NCBI RefSeq assembly: GCF_018294505.1
Contig: NC_057796.1
Coordinates: 189,685,597-189,749,596, forward strand
DNA: 64,000 nucleotides
Source of the DNA: Triticum aestivum
Taxonomy: Eukaryota > Streptophyta > Magnoliopsida > Poales > Poaceae
Direction: 5' to 3'
Position 1 is the first letter of the stretch. Every line of letters starts with the position of its first letter. Below, one piece after another: positions 1 to 10,910 of this stretch. Under the pieces are notes generated by a model that was not told where the DNA came from, searched no databases, and saw only the letters and a program-made list of their open reading frames with translations. A program made the translations under genes and the position numbers.

Positions 1-2500
1 TCATTGGGTAAGTCAATCAAAGTCCATACTTTGTTCTCATACATGGATCTCATCTCAGATTTCATGGCCTCTGGCCATTTTGCGGAATCTGGGCTCACCA
101 TTGCTTCTTCATAGTACGTAGGTTCGTCATGGTCAAATAACATGACCTCCAGAATAGGATTACCGTACCACTCTGGTGCGGATCTTACTCTGGTTGACCT
201 ACAAGGTTTAGTAACAACTTGATCTGAAGTTTCATGATCATCATCATTAACTTCCTCACTCATTGGTATAGACGTCACAGGAACCGTTTCTTGTGATGAA
301 CTACTTTCCAATAAGGGAGCAGGTACAGTTACCTCATCAAGTTCTACTTTCCTCCCACTCACTTCTTTCGAGAGAAACTCCTTCTCTAGAATGGATCCAT
401 ACTAAGCAACGAATGTCTTGCCTTCGGATCTGTGATAGAAGGTGTACCCAACTGTCTCCTTTGGGTATCCTATGAAGACACATTTCTCTGATTTGGGTTT
501 GAGCTTATCAGGATGAAACTTTTTCACATAAGCATCGCAACCCCAAACTTTAAGAAACGACAACTTTGGTTTCTTGCCAAACCAATGTTCATAAGGCGTT
601 GTCTCAGCGGATTTTGATGGTGCCCTTTTTAACATGAATGTAGCTGTCTCTAATGCATAACCCCAAAACGATAGTGGTAAATTGGTAAGAGACATCATAG
701 ATTGCACTATATCCAATAAAGTACGGTTATGACGTTCGGACACACCATTATGCTGTGGTGTTCCACGTGGCGTGAGTAGTGAAACTATTTCACATTGTTT
801 TAACTGAAGGCCAAACTCGTAACTCAAATACTCTTCTCTACGATCAGATCATAGAAACTTTATTTTCTTGTCACGATGATTTTCCACTTCACTCTGAAAT
901 TCTTTGAACTTTTCAAATGTTTCAGACTTATGTTTCATCAAGTAGATATACCCATATCTGCTCAAATCATCTGTGAAGCTCAGAAAATAATGATACCTGC
1001 TACGAGCCTCAATATTCATCGGACCACATACATCTGTATGTATGATTTCCAACAAATCTGTTGCTCTGTCCATAGTTCCGGAGAACGGCGTTTCAGTCAT
1101 CTTGCCCATGAGGCACGGTTCGCAAGCATCAAGTGATTCATAATCAGGTGATTCCAAAATCCCATCAGTATGGAGTTTCTTCATGCGCTTTACACCAATA
1201 TGACCTAAACGGCAGTGCCACAAATAAGTTGCACTATCATTATTAACTTTGCATCTTTTGGCTTCAATATTATGAATATGTGTATCACTACAATCGAGAT
1301 CCAACAAACCATTTTCGTTGGTGTGTGTGACCATAAAAGGTTTTTATTCATGTAAACAGAACAACAATTGTTCTCTAACTTAAATGAATAACCGTATTGC
1401 AATAAACATGATCAAATCATATTCATGCTCAACGCAAACACCAAATAACACTTATTTAGTTTCAACACTAATCCCGAAAGTATAGGGAGTGTGCGATGAT
1501 GATCATATCAATCTTGGAACTACTTCCAACACACATCGTCACCTCGCCTTTTACTAGTCTCTGTTTATTCTGCTACTCCCGTTTTGAGTTACTACTCTTT
1601 AGCAACTGAACCAGTATCAAATACTGAGGGGTTGCTATAAACACTAGTAAGTACACATCAATAACATGTATATCCAATATACCTTTGTTCACTTTGCCAT
1701 CTTTCTTATCCACCAAATACTTGGGGTAGTTCCGCTTCCAGTGACCAGTCCCTTTGCAGTAGAAGCACTTAGTCTCAGGCTTAGGTACAGATTTGGGCTT
1801 CTTCACTTGAGTAGCAACTTGCTTGCCGTTCTTTTGAAGTTCCCCTTCTTCCCTTTGCCCTTTTCTTGAAACTAGTGGTCTTGTCAACCATCAACACTTG
1901 AAGTGGCCTCGTCAACCATCAACACTTGATGTTTTTCTTGATTTCTACCTTCGTCGATTTCAGCATCACGAAGAGCTCGGGAATTACTTTCGTCATCCCT
2001 TGCATACTATAGTTCATCACGAAGTTCTACTAACTTGGTGATGGTGACTAGAGAATTCTGTCAATCACTATTTTATCTGGAATATTAACTCCCACTTGAT
2101 TCAAGCGATTGTAGTACCAAGACAATCTGAGCACATGCTCACTAGTTGAGCGATTCTCCTCCATCTTTTAGCTATAGAACTTGTTGGAGACTTCATATCT
2201 CTCAACTCGGGTATTTGCTTCAAATATTAACTTCAACTCCTGGAACATCTTATATGGTCCATGACGTTCAAAACGTCTTTGAAGTCCCGATTCTAAGCTG
2301 TTAAGCATGGTGCACTAAACTATCAAGTAGTCATCATATTGAGCTAGCCAAACGTTCATAACGTCTGCATCTGCTCCTGCAATAGGTCTGTCACCTAGCG
2401 GTGCATCAAGGACATAATTTTTTTTGTGCAGCAAGGAGTATAATCCTCAGATCACGGATCCAATCCGCATCTTTTCTACTAACATCTTTCAACATAATTT
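1..2500 (-). pseudogene. Copia (Angela/WIS/BARE1-like) gag-pol, 5' part, decayed
   Basis: Minus-strand remains of a Ty1/Copia polyprotein. Gag starts near 2500 and is readable in shifting frames to about 1600. It ends in a zinc knuckle near 1780 (CFYCKGTGHW..), where the last Cys is replaced by Tyr. Next come the GAG-pre-integrase motif (WHCRLGHIG, about 1215-1240) and the integrase core (HTDVCGPM; the HNGVSERHNRTLLD segment near 740). Then comes the linker into reverse transcriptase, where the window ends. The integrase frame is cut by an in-frame TGA at 849-851 and a TAG at 402-404. Both look like point mutations, because the frame and homology continue on either side. The RT catalytic core lies off the left edge. 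The element cannot encode a working polyprotein. The Copia assignment is firm; the exact family name is inferred from the LTR. Confidence 0.85.
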
Positions 2501-3803
2501 TTCTCTAGGAACATATCAAAAATAAACACAGGGAAGCAACAACGCGAGCTATTGATCTACAACATAATTTGCAAAATACTATCAGGACTAAGTTCATGAT
2601 AAATTTAAGTTCAATTAATCATATTACTTAAGAACTCCCACTTAGATAGACGTCTCTCTAATCATCTAAGTGATTACGTGATCCAAAGCAACTAAACCAT
2701 GTCCGAATAATACGTGAGATGGAGTAGTTTCAATGGTGAACATCACTATGTTGATCATATCTACTATATGATTCACGCTCGACCTTTCGGTCTCTGTGTT
2801 CCGAGGCCATATCTGTATATGCTAGGCTCGTCAAGTTTAACCTGAGTATTCCGCGTGTGCAACTGTTTTGCACCCGTTGTATTTGAACGTAGAGCCTATC
2901 ACACCCGATTAACACGTGGTGTCTCGGCACGAAGAACTTTTGCAACGGTGCATACTCAGGGAGAACACTTTTATCTTGAAATTTTAGTGAGTGATCATCT
3001 TATAATGCTACCGTCAATCAAAGCAAGATAAGATGCATAAAGGATTAACATCACATGCAATCAATATAAGTGATATGATATGGCCATCATCATCTTGTGC
3101 TTGTGATCTCCATCTCCGAAGCACCGTGCTCGTGATCTCCATCTCCGAAGCACCGTCATGATCACCATCGTCACCAGCTCGACACCTTGATCTCCATCGT
3201 AGTATCGTTGTCGTCTCGCCAACTTATTGCTTTTACGACTATCGCTACCGCTTAGTGATAAAGTAAAACTATTACATGGCGATTGCATCTCATACAATAA
3301 AGCGACAACCATATGGCTCCTGCCAGTTGCCGATAACTCGGTTACAAAACATGATCATCTCATACAACACATTATATCACATCATGTCTTGACCATATCA
3401 CATCACAACATGCCCTGCAAAAACAAGTTAGACGTCCTCTACTTTGTCGTTGCATGTTTTACGTGGCTGCTACGGGCTTAGCAAGAACCGTTCTTACCTA
3501 CGCATCAAAACCACAACGATAGTTTGTCAAGTTGGTGCTGTTTTAACCTTCGCAAGGACCGGGCGTAGAAACACTCGGTTCAGCTAAAGTGAGAGAGACA
3601 GACACCCGCCGGTCACCTTTAAGCAACAAGTGCTCGCAACGGTGAAACCAGTCTCGCGTAAGCGTACGCGTAATGTCGGTCCGGGCCGCTTCATCTCACA
3701 ATACCGCTGAACCAACGTATGACATGCTGGTAAGCAGTATGACTTATATCGCCCACAACTCACTTGTGTTCTACTCGTGCATAGCATCAACGCATAAAAC
3801 CAG
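2501..3803 (-). other. Copia untranslated leader
   Basis: This stretch lies between the primer binding site and gag of the minus-strand Copia element. It has no convincing coding frame. Long leaders of about this size are usual for BARE1/Angela-type elements. The short frames in it lack recognisable domains. Confidence 0.6.
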
Positions 3804-3815
3804 GCTCGGATGCCA
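3804..3815 (-). other. Primer binding site (iMet-type, degenerate)
   Basis: Read on the minus strand, TGGCATCCGAGC lies one base inside the LTR end. It differs at a few positions from the initiator-Met PBS word TGGTATCAGAGC that is standard for Copia elements. Its place fixes the LTR boundary and the orientation. Confidence 0.7.
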
Positions 3816-3816
3816 C

Positions 3817-5538
3817 TATTGGGGAACGTAGTAATTTCAAAAAAAATCCTACGCACACGCAAGATCATGGTGATGCATAGCAACGAGAGAGGAGAGTGTT
3901 GTCCACGTACCCTCGTAGACCGACAGCGGAAGCGTTATCACAACGCGGTTGATGTAGTCGTACGTCTTCACGATCCGACCGATCAAGTACCGAACGTACG
4001 GCACCTCCGAAGTTCTACACACGTTCAACTCGATGACGTCCCTCGAACTCCGATCCAGCCGAGTGTTGAGGGAGAGTTTCATCAGCACGACGGCGTGGTG
4101 ACGATGACGATGTTCCACCGACGCAGGGCTTCGCCTAAGCTCCGCGACGGTATTATCGAGGTGTAATCTGGTGGAGGGGGGCACCGCACACGGCTAAAAT
4201 ATCATATATCAAAGTGTGTCCATGGGGTGCCCCCTGCCCCCGTATATAAAGGAGTAAGGGAGGAGGAGGCCGGCCCTAGGAGGGGGCGCACCAAGTGTGG
4301 AGTCCTACTAGGACTCCCTAGTCCTAGTAGGATTCCACCTCCCATATGGAATAGGAAAAGAGGAAGGGAAAAAGAGAAGGAAGGAAGGGAGCACCCCCCT
4401 TCCCTAGTCCAATTCGGACCAGACCAAGGGGAGGGGTGCGGCCACCCTTGAGGCCCTTTTCCTTCTTTCCCGTATGGCCCAATAAGGCCCAATACGTATT
4501 CCTGTAACTCTCTGGTACTCCGAAAAATACCCGAATCACTCGGAACCTTTCCGAAGTCCGAATATAGTCGTCCAATATATCGATCTTTACGTCTCGACCA
4601 TTTCGAGACTCCTCATCACGTCCCCGATCTCATCCGGGACTCCGAACTCCTTCGGTACATCATCATACATAAACTCATAATAAAACTGTCATCGTAACTT
4701 TAAGCGTGCGAACCCTTTGGGTTCGAGAACTATGTAGACATGACCGAGACACCTCTCCGGTCAATAACCAATAGCGGGACCTGGATGCCCATATTGGCTC
4801 CCACATATTCTACGAAGATCTTTATCGGTCAGACCGCATAACAACATACATTGTTCCCTTTGTCATCGGTATGTTACTTGCCCGAGATTCGATCGTCGGT
4901 ATCTCGATACCTACTTCAATCTCGTTACCGGCAAGTCTCTTTACTCGTTCCGTAATACATCATCCCGCAACTAACTCATTAGTCACAATTCTTGCAAGGC
5001 TTATAGTGATGTGCATTACCGAGTGGGCCTAAAGATACCTCTCCGACAATCGGAGTGACAAATCCTAATCTCGAAATACGCCATCCCAACGAGTACCTTT
5101 GGAGACACCTGTAGAGCACCTTTATAATAACCCAGTTACGTTGTGACGTTTGGTAGCACACAAAGTGTTCCTCCGGTAAACGGGAGTTGCATAATCTCAT
5201 AGTCATAGGAACATGTATAAGTCATGAAGAAAGCAATAGCAACATACTAAACGATCGGGTGCTAAGCTAACGGAATGGGTCATGTCAATCACGTCATTCT
5301 CCTAATGAGGTGATCCAGTTAATCAAATGACAACTCATGTCTATGGCTAGCAAACATAACCATCTTTGATTAACGAGCTAGTCAAGTAGAGGCATACTAG
5401 TGACACTATGTTTGTCTATGTATTCACACATGTATTATGTTTCCGGTTAATATAATTCTAGCATGAATAATAAACATTTATCATGATATAAGGAAATATA
5501 TAATACTTTATTATTGCCTCTAGGGCATATTTCCTTCA
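3817..5538 (-). mobile_element. Angela/WIS-type Copia 5' LTR
   Basis: A 1722-bp LTR in minus orientation. In the sense direction it begins TGAAGGAAATATGCCCTAGA and ends CGTTCCCCAATA, where CCAACA is usual, so the last dinucleotide is mutated. These ends, and the segment near 4230 with a TATATA box next to a G/C-rich block, are typical of Triticeae Angela/WIS/BARE1 LTRs. The sequence next to its outer end is CCTTC (5539-5543), the expected 5-bp target duplication. The partner copy lies beyond the left edge, so this cannot be verified. Frames inside the LTR are not genes. Confidence 0.88.
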
Positions 5539-6184
5539 CCTTCATATCACCAAATCATCACCCTCCTCAAGATTTGAGCTCATGCAATGCATCCTTGTGA
5601 GCTGAGCATCAATTCTTTGTTTTTGCCCAAATTTTCAGTTAGTGAAGAAAGTACATTTTATATTGCTCCATTATTGCTGAAAATTTTCCAGGGCCTTCTC
5701 CTACATATATAACCTATCTCCACCAAAATTTGGCTCAATCCATTAAATCATTTACCCTGTCCAAATTTTCCAAGTTTCTGTCCAGAGCAAAGCTATATGA
5801 AGCAAGTGCTACTTTGGCACGTCCAAATGACATGAAACTTTTTGAGCATCTTCATATCTTCAAATAATTGGGCTATGCCCAATTTCAGCTCAACTTGCCT
5901 CTTTATGTGAGTGCATCATCCAAATATCTAATTCTGGTCATTATAGTGGTTTCTACAGCAACCCTCATCTGAACTCCTCTTAGTATGATTTTTGGTGATC
6001 AACATCACCTTAGTGTGTGATCATCAACAGACAAACTATTTACTGTGGTGCCAAGCTGGTGTCCCCAATGCACAGCACAAACACTTGGCTGCTGGTTTGC
6101 TTTGGGGTCTTCTGCAAATCTCTTCTTTGCCCCTGGACCAAATTATTTCTTCAGTTGGACAAAGGGCACTAAGGTCCATCTACT
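5539..6184 (+). repeat. LTR-like repeat family, copy 1 (first part)
   Basis: AT-rich sequence that resembles 15840-16420 in phrasing (for example the blocks around clusters such as caagtttctg and gtgagtgca). It is read here as the interior of a first copy of the unclassified LTR-like unit seen complete at 15226-19608. It is interrupted on the left by the Copia LTR and on the right by a hAT MITE. No gene is seen. Confidence 0.5.
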
Positions 6185-6752
6185 AAGGGATGGCAACGAG
6201 GACCCATACCCACCAAACCCGTGGGGATTTCATCTATTAGGGGGTGGGGATGGGCGAAAAACATCCCCATGGGGATATTTACCAAACTAATTTATTCCCC
6301 ATAGGGTACAATGGGGATGGGGATGATATCCTATTCCCCAGACCCAATACCCATCGGGGACCCGGTTAGTAACCGTGACACTGCGGTCAACCTTAAAATA
6401 TTCACAAACAAATTTGCGAAAACAAAAAAGCTCTGAAAAAACCTTAACCTATCTCACATCCTCACCTCAGCTGCCACCATGTCCAAGAAGTCAATACGAC
6501 CTAGATAGGCATTAGCAGGACAAGGACAACAACATGTATGTATGTTGATTATATGGTGTCATATTATGTATATGAGTATTTGTTTATGGCGATGGGGACC
6601 CTAATGGGGCCCCGTTCCCCAGTGGGGCATGGGTATGGAGAAATTTCATCCCCAGTCATGTAAACGGGGATGGGGATGGGATGATAGGGAATAGATGGGG
6701 ATGGGGATGTTGTAGGTATCCCCATAGGGGATTGTCCCCATTGCCATCCCTA
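6185..6752. mobile_element. hAT-type MITE, 568 bp, with target duplication
   Basis: The ends are 11-12 bp inverted repeats: AAGGGATGGCAA at the left and its near complement TTGCCATCCCTA at the right. Both ends are flanked by the 8-bp direct repeat CATCTACT (6177-6184 and 6753-6760). An 8-bp duplication with a TAGGGATGGCAA-type terminus is the hallmark of plant hAT elements. The inner flanks are rich in GGGGATGGGGATG and CCCCATGGGGA words on both sides, giving long imperfect subterminal inverted repeats. There is no transposase frame, so it is non-autonomous. Confidence 0.88.
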
Positions 6753-6760
6753 CATCTACT

Positions 6761-6816
6761 GGACATGTTCGGCCCGGCTAGAACGCGTCGTTTGCACCAG
6801 TGACCGTGGTGATCAC
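6761..6816 (+). repeat. LTR-like repeat family, copy 1 (middle sliver)
   Basis: A short remnant between the hAT MITE and the Tat-lineage Gypsy element. Its last five bases, ATCAC (6812-6816), recur at 13874-13878 as the Gypsy target duplication. Confidence 0.5.
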
Positions 6817-7671
6817 TGTCGGATGTGGGGTTCCGGCAAACCCTTAAGGTTCGAACACTGGGGTGTGCGCGAAGTCTTTCCCTCATACCGATCTACGCCC
6901 TAGCTCGCTAAGATCTCGCGGACAAACTCGATGAACTCGCAACACAGAAAGACACAAGGTTTATGCTGGTTCGGGCCACCGTTGTGGTGTAATACCCTAC
7001 TCCAGTGTGGTGGTGGTGGATTGCCTCTTGAGGTTGAGGTGTTCTTGTGCTTGTGTAGTTGAGGATGATCTGAACCGGTTCGAGATCAGTTGCCTCCTAC
7101 TGTGGTGGCTAGTCCTATTTATAGAGGCCCTGGTCCTCTTCCCAAATATCGAGCGGGAAGGGAGCTAACAACGGTGGGAAAATTTGAAGGGGACAGCTAG
7201 TACAAGCTATCCTGACAAAAGTGGTCTTCGCCTGCGAAAAGCTTTTGGGTGACGCCGTCTTGGGCTCCACAATGACCTCCGCCTTGCCATCCTCCTGGTC
7301 TTGGTCTCGTTGCACCAATATGGCAACCTTTGCCTGATGCCTTGGTACTCTTCGCCTGCGCTGGCCACCTTAGCACCAAAGAGGAAACTTGGACGCTGCG
7401 CACGCTGGCGCCCGCCTGGCGCCGTTCGTCATGGCTCACGTCACGAGGGCCTCGTGAGGTTTGCCCCGCCTTGATATCTCCGCTCCTCGTGAGCCTGCCT
7501 GGCTAGGCCACTCCAGAGGAGGTCTTGCGTCGTTCGCCTCGCGAGGCTTGGACCCTCACGAGGGTCTTGGATGCCTTGTTGTTGAAGATGGTCTGCACGG
7601 CCTGCTAGCTTGGCCACGCTGTGGGCCGCAGGCAGGCATGTCTGGGGACCCCCGTTCCCTGAACGCCGACA
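6817..7671 (-). repeat. 3' LTR of the Tat-lineage element
   Basis: 855 bp, TGTCGG..CCGACA. The sense-strand TATA box is CTATAAATAGG (complement of about 7114-7124). Compared with the other LTR it lacks a ~40-bp block present at about 13257-13295. It carries extra sequence around 7440-7505. The copies have therefore diverged by indels as well as substitutions. Confidence 0.88.
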
Positions 7672-7889
7672 GTAGCCCCCGGGCCCAAGGTGTGCTCGGG
7701 CTTGGCTTCGCGGCGAAGCCAAGGGTCAAGTTCAGAGCACCGCGGGCCCTGAAAGCCTGTGGCCTCGGTTGACGCGTGGCGGTTGATTGGACGCAGGCGT
7801 CTACGCTTCCCCACGCTGCCTCGGCAACGGCACGACTTGACAAGTCCCTGCTACATCCAAGAAAAACCATCATTACCTGCGATCGTAAC

Positions 7890-7916
7890 GCCGATTGGCC
7901 TTCCCTTGCTATAAAT
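7890..7916 (+). promoter_or_regulatory. Candidate promoter of the antisense B3-like frame
   Basis: On the plus strand, GCTATAAATGGGG gives a TATA box at 7910-7916, with an ATTGG (inverted CCAAT) word at 7894-7898. The ATG of the B3-like frame follows about 80 bp later at 7996. The spacing is plausible for a plant core promoter. It has not been shown to be active. Confidence 0.45.
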
Positions 7917-7995
7917 GGGGAGGGGGGTGGAGCCCCCGTTTCCTATCTCTTCCTTGCTTGCTTGCTTTTCTGCTCCATTGCTTGCAGTGCCACCG

Positions 7996-8784
7996 ATGGC
8001 GCCACGAAGGAAGTTCTCTGCCGCCGAGAAGGGAAAGGCCCCTCGCGAGGGCCCTGGTTCCCCGGCGCCCAAGCGCGGCCGCGGCCATCCGCGCAAGCAC
8101 GCCGCGACCCCTGCCGTGGCCCACCATCGAGGTGGCGCCGCGGCATGCGGAGGGGATCGTCCCATCCATGGTGGTCCAGCCGATGAGGGGAGGCGCGCGA
8201 TGGTGGCGCAACCTCCCCGCCCGCGCTTCCATTCGGCGGAGGTGTCGCCGGAGTTCATCGTCTGGTCGGAGAACCCAGCTGGAAACTGGCTCTAACTTCC
8301 GCGCTTCTTCGCCGGCGAACTGCCGGCCTCTGGTCCGGGCGGACTCTGGCTGCAGGTGGATGGCTGCTGCAGCAAGGCCTCTTGGGTTGCGGTCGAGACT
8401 TCCGCTGCAGGCAACAAAACCCTGGCCCGCGGCTGGCCGACATTCGCCCGCACGCGCGGCCTGGGCAGGCGGTGCACCCTCCACTTCAGGTACGATGGTG
8501 GATCGACCCTCTATGTGAGGGTGTTTGGGGAAGATGGTCGCCGCGCAGGTGCTGCCCCAAGACGAACGACGGTGAGGAGGTGCTCGGCCTTGGTGATGGT
8601 CGCGACGAGGACGAGGGCGAGCCTGCCCTCGGCGGCGACCGCGTCTCTTCCAGCTACAGCGGCTCTTCCTCCGGTGATAGCTCCAGCAGCAGTGGCTATG
8701 ACCAGCCGCCGCGCCCGCTTCGAAGGAGGCAGCGGGTCATCTCGTCGCCGCGCCTCCGTGAAGCGCGAGGAGGGGTCTGGCTAG
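7996..8784 (+). pseudogene. Antisense B3-like DNA-binding ORF carried by Gypsy element
   Basis: This plus-strand frame runs opposite to the element's gag-pol, between pol and the 3' LTR. It opens at ATG 7996 with a basic, Pro-rich stretch (MAPRRKFSAAEKGKAP). After an in-frame TAA at 8293-8295 the same frame continues into a block with the look of a plant B3 domain: a LPRFF start, an ARGWPTFA motif (about 8430-8450), then HFRYDGGSTLYVRVFGEDG (about 8482-8540). Past about 8555 the Ser/acidic tail reads best in another frame, so a frameshift is likely. B3 domains bind DNA in plant transcription factors; what one does in a retrotransposon is unknown. The B3 call is by eye, and a profile search would settle it. 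Confidence 0.55.
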
Positions 8785-9600
8785 GCTCGGGGCGTCGCTG
8801 AAGGCCTGCCTCCGCGGATTGCTGCAGCGCCGCTTTGTTTAGCTTTTTCTTTTTCCCTGCATCAGAAAACAAAACCAGTATGGGCCCAGAGGGGCATGTA
8901 TCGAACTATGGTTCTTTGGTCAATGTACTGTGCGTGTTATGCCATGTTGTTATTTGCGCAAAGATAACTTAACCTGGCGCATTTGGGATGCCCTTTCCCT
9001 TGCGAGGTGTCTGTGTTTGCTCGGAAACTGCAAAAAATTCGTTAGGGGGTGCGCTAGAGGATTTGCCGTCCACCCAAGCCTTGCCTTGGTGCTTTGTATC
9101 ACGGTACCCGAGAGGCACGGATTAGGAGAGATGTGCCAGCTTCCAGGCTCGAACGAGGGTGGCTCGCGAGAAGGCAGAGAGAAGAAAAATGCTCGTGAGG
9201 GCACCTGCCTAGCCCCTTCGCGAGGTATGCGAGAGAGAGAACATGAGCAAACCAGAGTCGAAAAATGCGGTAAAAGGCTAGGGAACCAAATCAGCAACGA
9301 ACACCAAGAGCAACTTCGATTAAGGAAAAGCGAGCCAACTACGGAAAGCAAATGAAAAGCCACGTCCGGCACCTAATCTAGTCTTCAAGTCTTCTCACCA
9401 GCGCGGAGCTAAGTGTTGTCCACTAGGCGTGGGAGGGAGCCCCAGGGCCTGAGGCCGGCGCTCCTGAGACTCCGGGGCGTGTACAGCCCCACTCATTATT
9501 ACGTGAGAGTGTCACGGGCGGCGATTCTTCACAGGCACCGGGCCTTCTTCATAAGCTCTGGGCCTTTCTTCTCAGGCTCTGGGCCTTGCTTCTCAGGCTC
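8785..9600. other. Tat-element spacer without a gene
   Basis: Sequence between the B3-like frame and the tail of pol. There is no supported coding frame. CTCGCGAG-type words recur here (GCGAGGT, CTCGCGAG near 9155 and 9220). The block around 9540-9612 repeats the phrase GGGCCTT..TCAGGCTCT three to four times as a short imperfect tandem repeat. Confidence 0.5.
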
Positions 9601-9860
9601 TGGGCCTTGCTTCATGGATAGAACTTCCGGAGGTGCTGGATGTTCCAGGCGTTCTGGATGGGTATCCCGTCCTGTGTCTCCAGGCGCGCTGCACCCAGCA
9701 TGGAGACATGGACGACCCTGAACGGGCCCTCCCACATGGGCGAAAGCTAGTGCAGTCCTTCTCTGGAGAGGACCCGCCTTAGGACGAGGTCGCGCACCTC
9801 GAGCGTCCTGGAGTGGATGTTGCGGCAGTGGTACCGCCTCAGCGCTTGTTGGTACCTTGC
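9601..9860 (-). pseudogene. Pol C-terminal tail remnant
   Basis: On the minus strand this reads, with one stop, as the end of a Tat-type polyprotein. It contains a PMWEGPFRVVHVS-like block followed by QNAWNIQHLRKFYP, which is the usual ending downstream of integrase in these elements. It joins directly to RNase H sequence, so the zinc-binding and DDE core of integrase have been deleted. Confidence 0.65.
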
Positions 9861-9879
9861 CGCCCTCAATGCCCGAGAA

Positions 9880-10910
9880 CTACTTTTCCATCTTGCGCAC
9901 CTCCGCAAGGTAGGCCTCCATGTGCTCGTCCTTCGGCTCGTGCACCTTGTTGGAGAAGTTGACGAGGAGCTGCGAGTGGCCTTTGACGGTGAGGCGCTTC
10001 ACCCCAGAGCCGCCGCAGCCTTCAGGCCAGCTATGAGGCCTTCGTATTCTGCAATATTGTTGGAGACCTTCTCGCCGTGCTGGAAGCAGAGTTGCACGAC
10101 GTAGTAAAGCTTGTCCTGAGTGGGCGAGATGAGCACTGCTCCAGCCCCCGCGCCCTGGTGCGCGAAGGTGCCATCGAAATACATGACCCAGCCGTCTGGT
10201 CCTCGCTTCCTTGGGAGGTGGACCGGTCTTCTCCTTCCTCAAGAGCCGGGGCATCTGTCCATTCTGCCACAAAATTGGCGAGCGCGGCTCCCTTGATGAC
10301 CCTGGTAGTGCTGAACTCCAACTGGAATGCTTGCGGCTCGATGTTCCATTCAGCGACCCTTCCGGCTGAGTTTGGGCTCCTGAGTACCCTCTCCAATGGG
10401 TAAGCTGAGCGACCCTGATGGGGTGGCCCTGGAAGTAGTGCCGCAGCTTGCGCGAGGCCACCAAGAGTGCGAGCAAGAGCTTTTGCGGCATGGGGTAGCA
10501 TGCCCTCGCATCCCGTAGTACCGTGCTGATGAAGTACACCGGGTGCTCGACGAGGGCTGGCACACTGTCGAGGCTCGGGTCCTGCGGAGATTGTGGCATA
10601 TCCTGAGGTGGTGGGTTTCCTGAGACCTGACCGTCCTCAGGAGCTTCTGCGATGTTGCCCTGCTGAGCTTGCTCTTCCGCCGCTGATGGCTTTGCTGTGC
10701 CTTCCTGACCCTGCGCTGCATCAGCCCTGGCTTGGCGCGGCACACCCTTGTCTTGGCGCTCCTCCCGAACCGCCACCAGCGCCGCGCTGGCGGAGTACGG
10801 GGTGGCGGCAAGGTAGAGTACTAGAGGCTCGAGAGGCCGCGGTGCCACCATCAACGGGGGGCTCGTGAGGGATTTCTTGAGGTCTTGGAAGGCCCGGTTG
10901 GCCTCCGGGG
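9880..10910 (-). pseudogene. Pol RNase H region, frameshifted
   Basis: Continuation of pol from the frame ending near 10911. Pieces lie in three frames: a first RNase H-like segment (LVLYLAATPYSASAALV, about 10790-10840; FISTVLRDARACYPMPQKLL near 10520), the linker, then an archaeal-type RNase H (FDGTFAHQGAGAGAVLI and NIAEYEGLIAGLKAAAALG, 9999-10180). At least three frame breaks are needed to read through. An insertion rich in Gln and Pro splits the first RNase H segment. Confidence 0.7.

Noticed and set aside
4202..4575. Short Pro/Gly-rich frames in the Copia LTR
   Set aside because: They lie in the LTR promoter/leader segment shared by all Angela-type LTRs and have no known protein.
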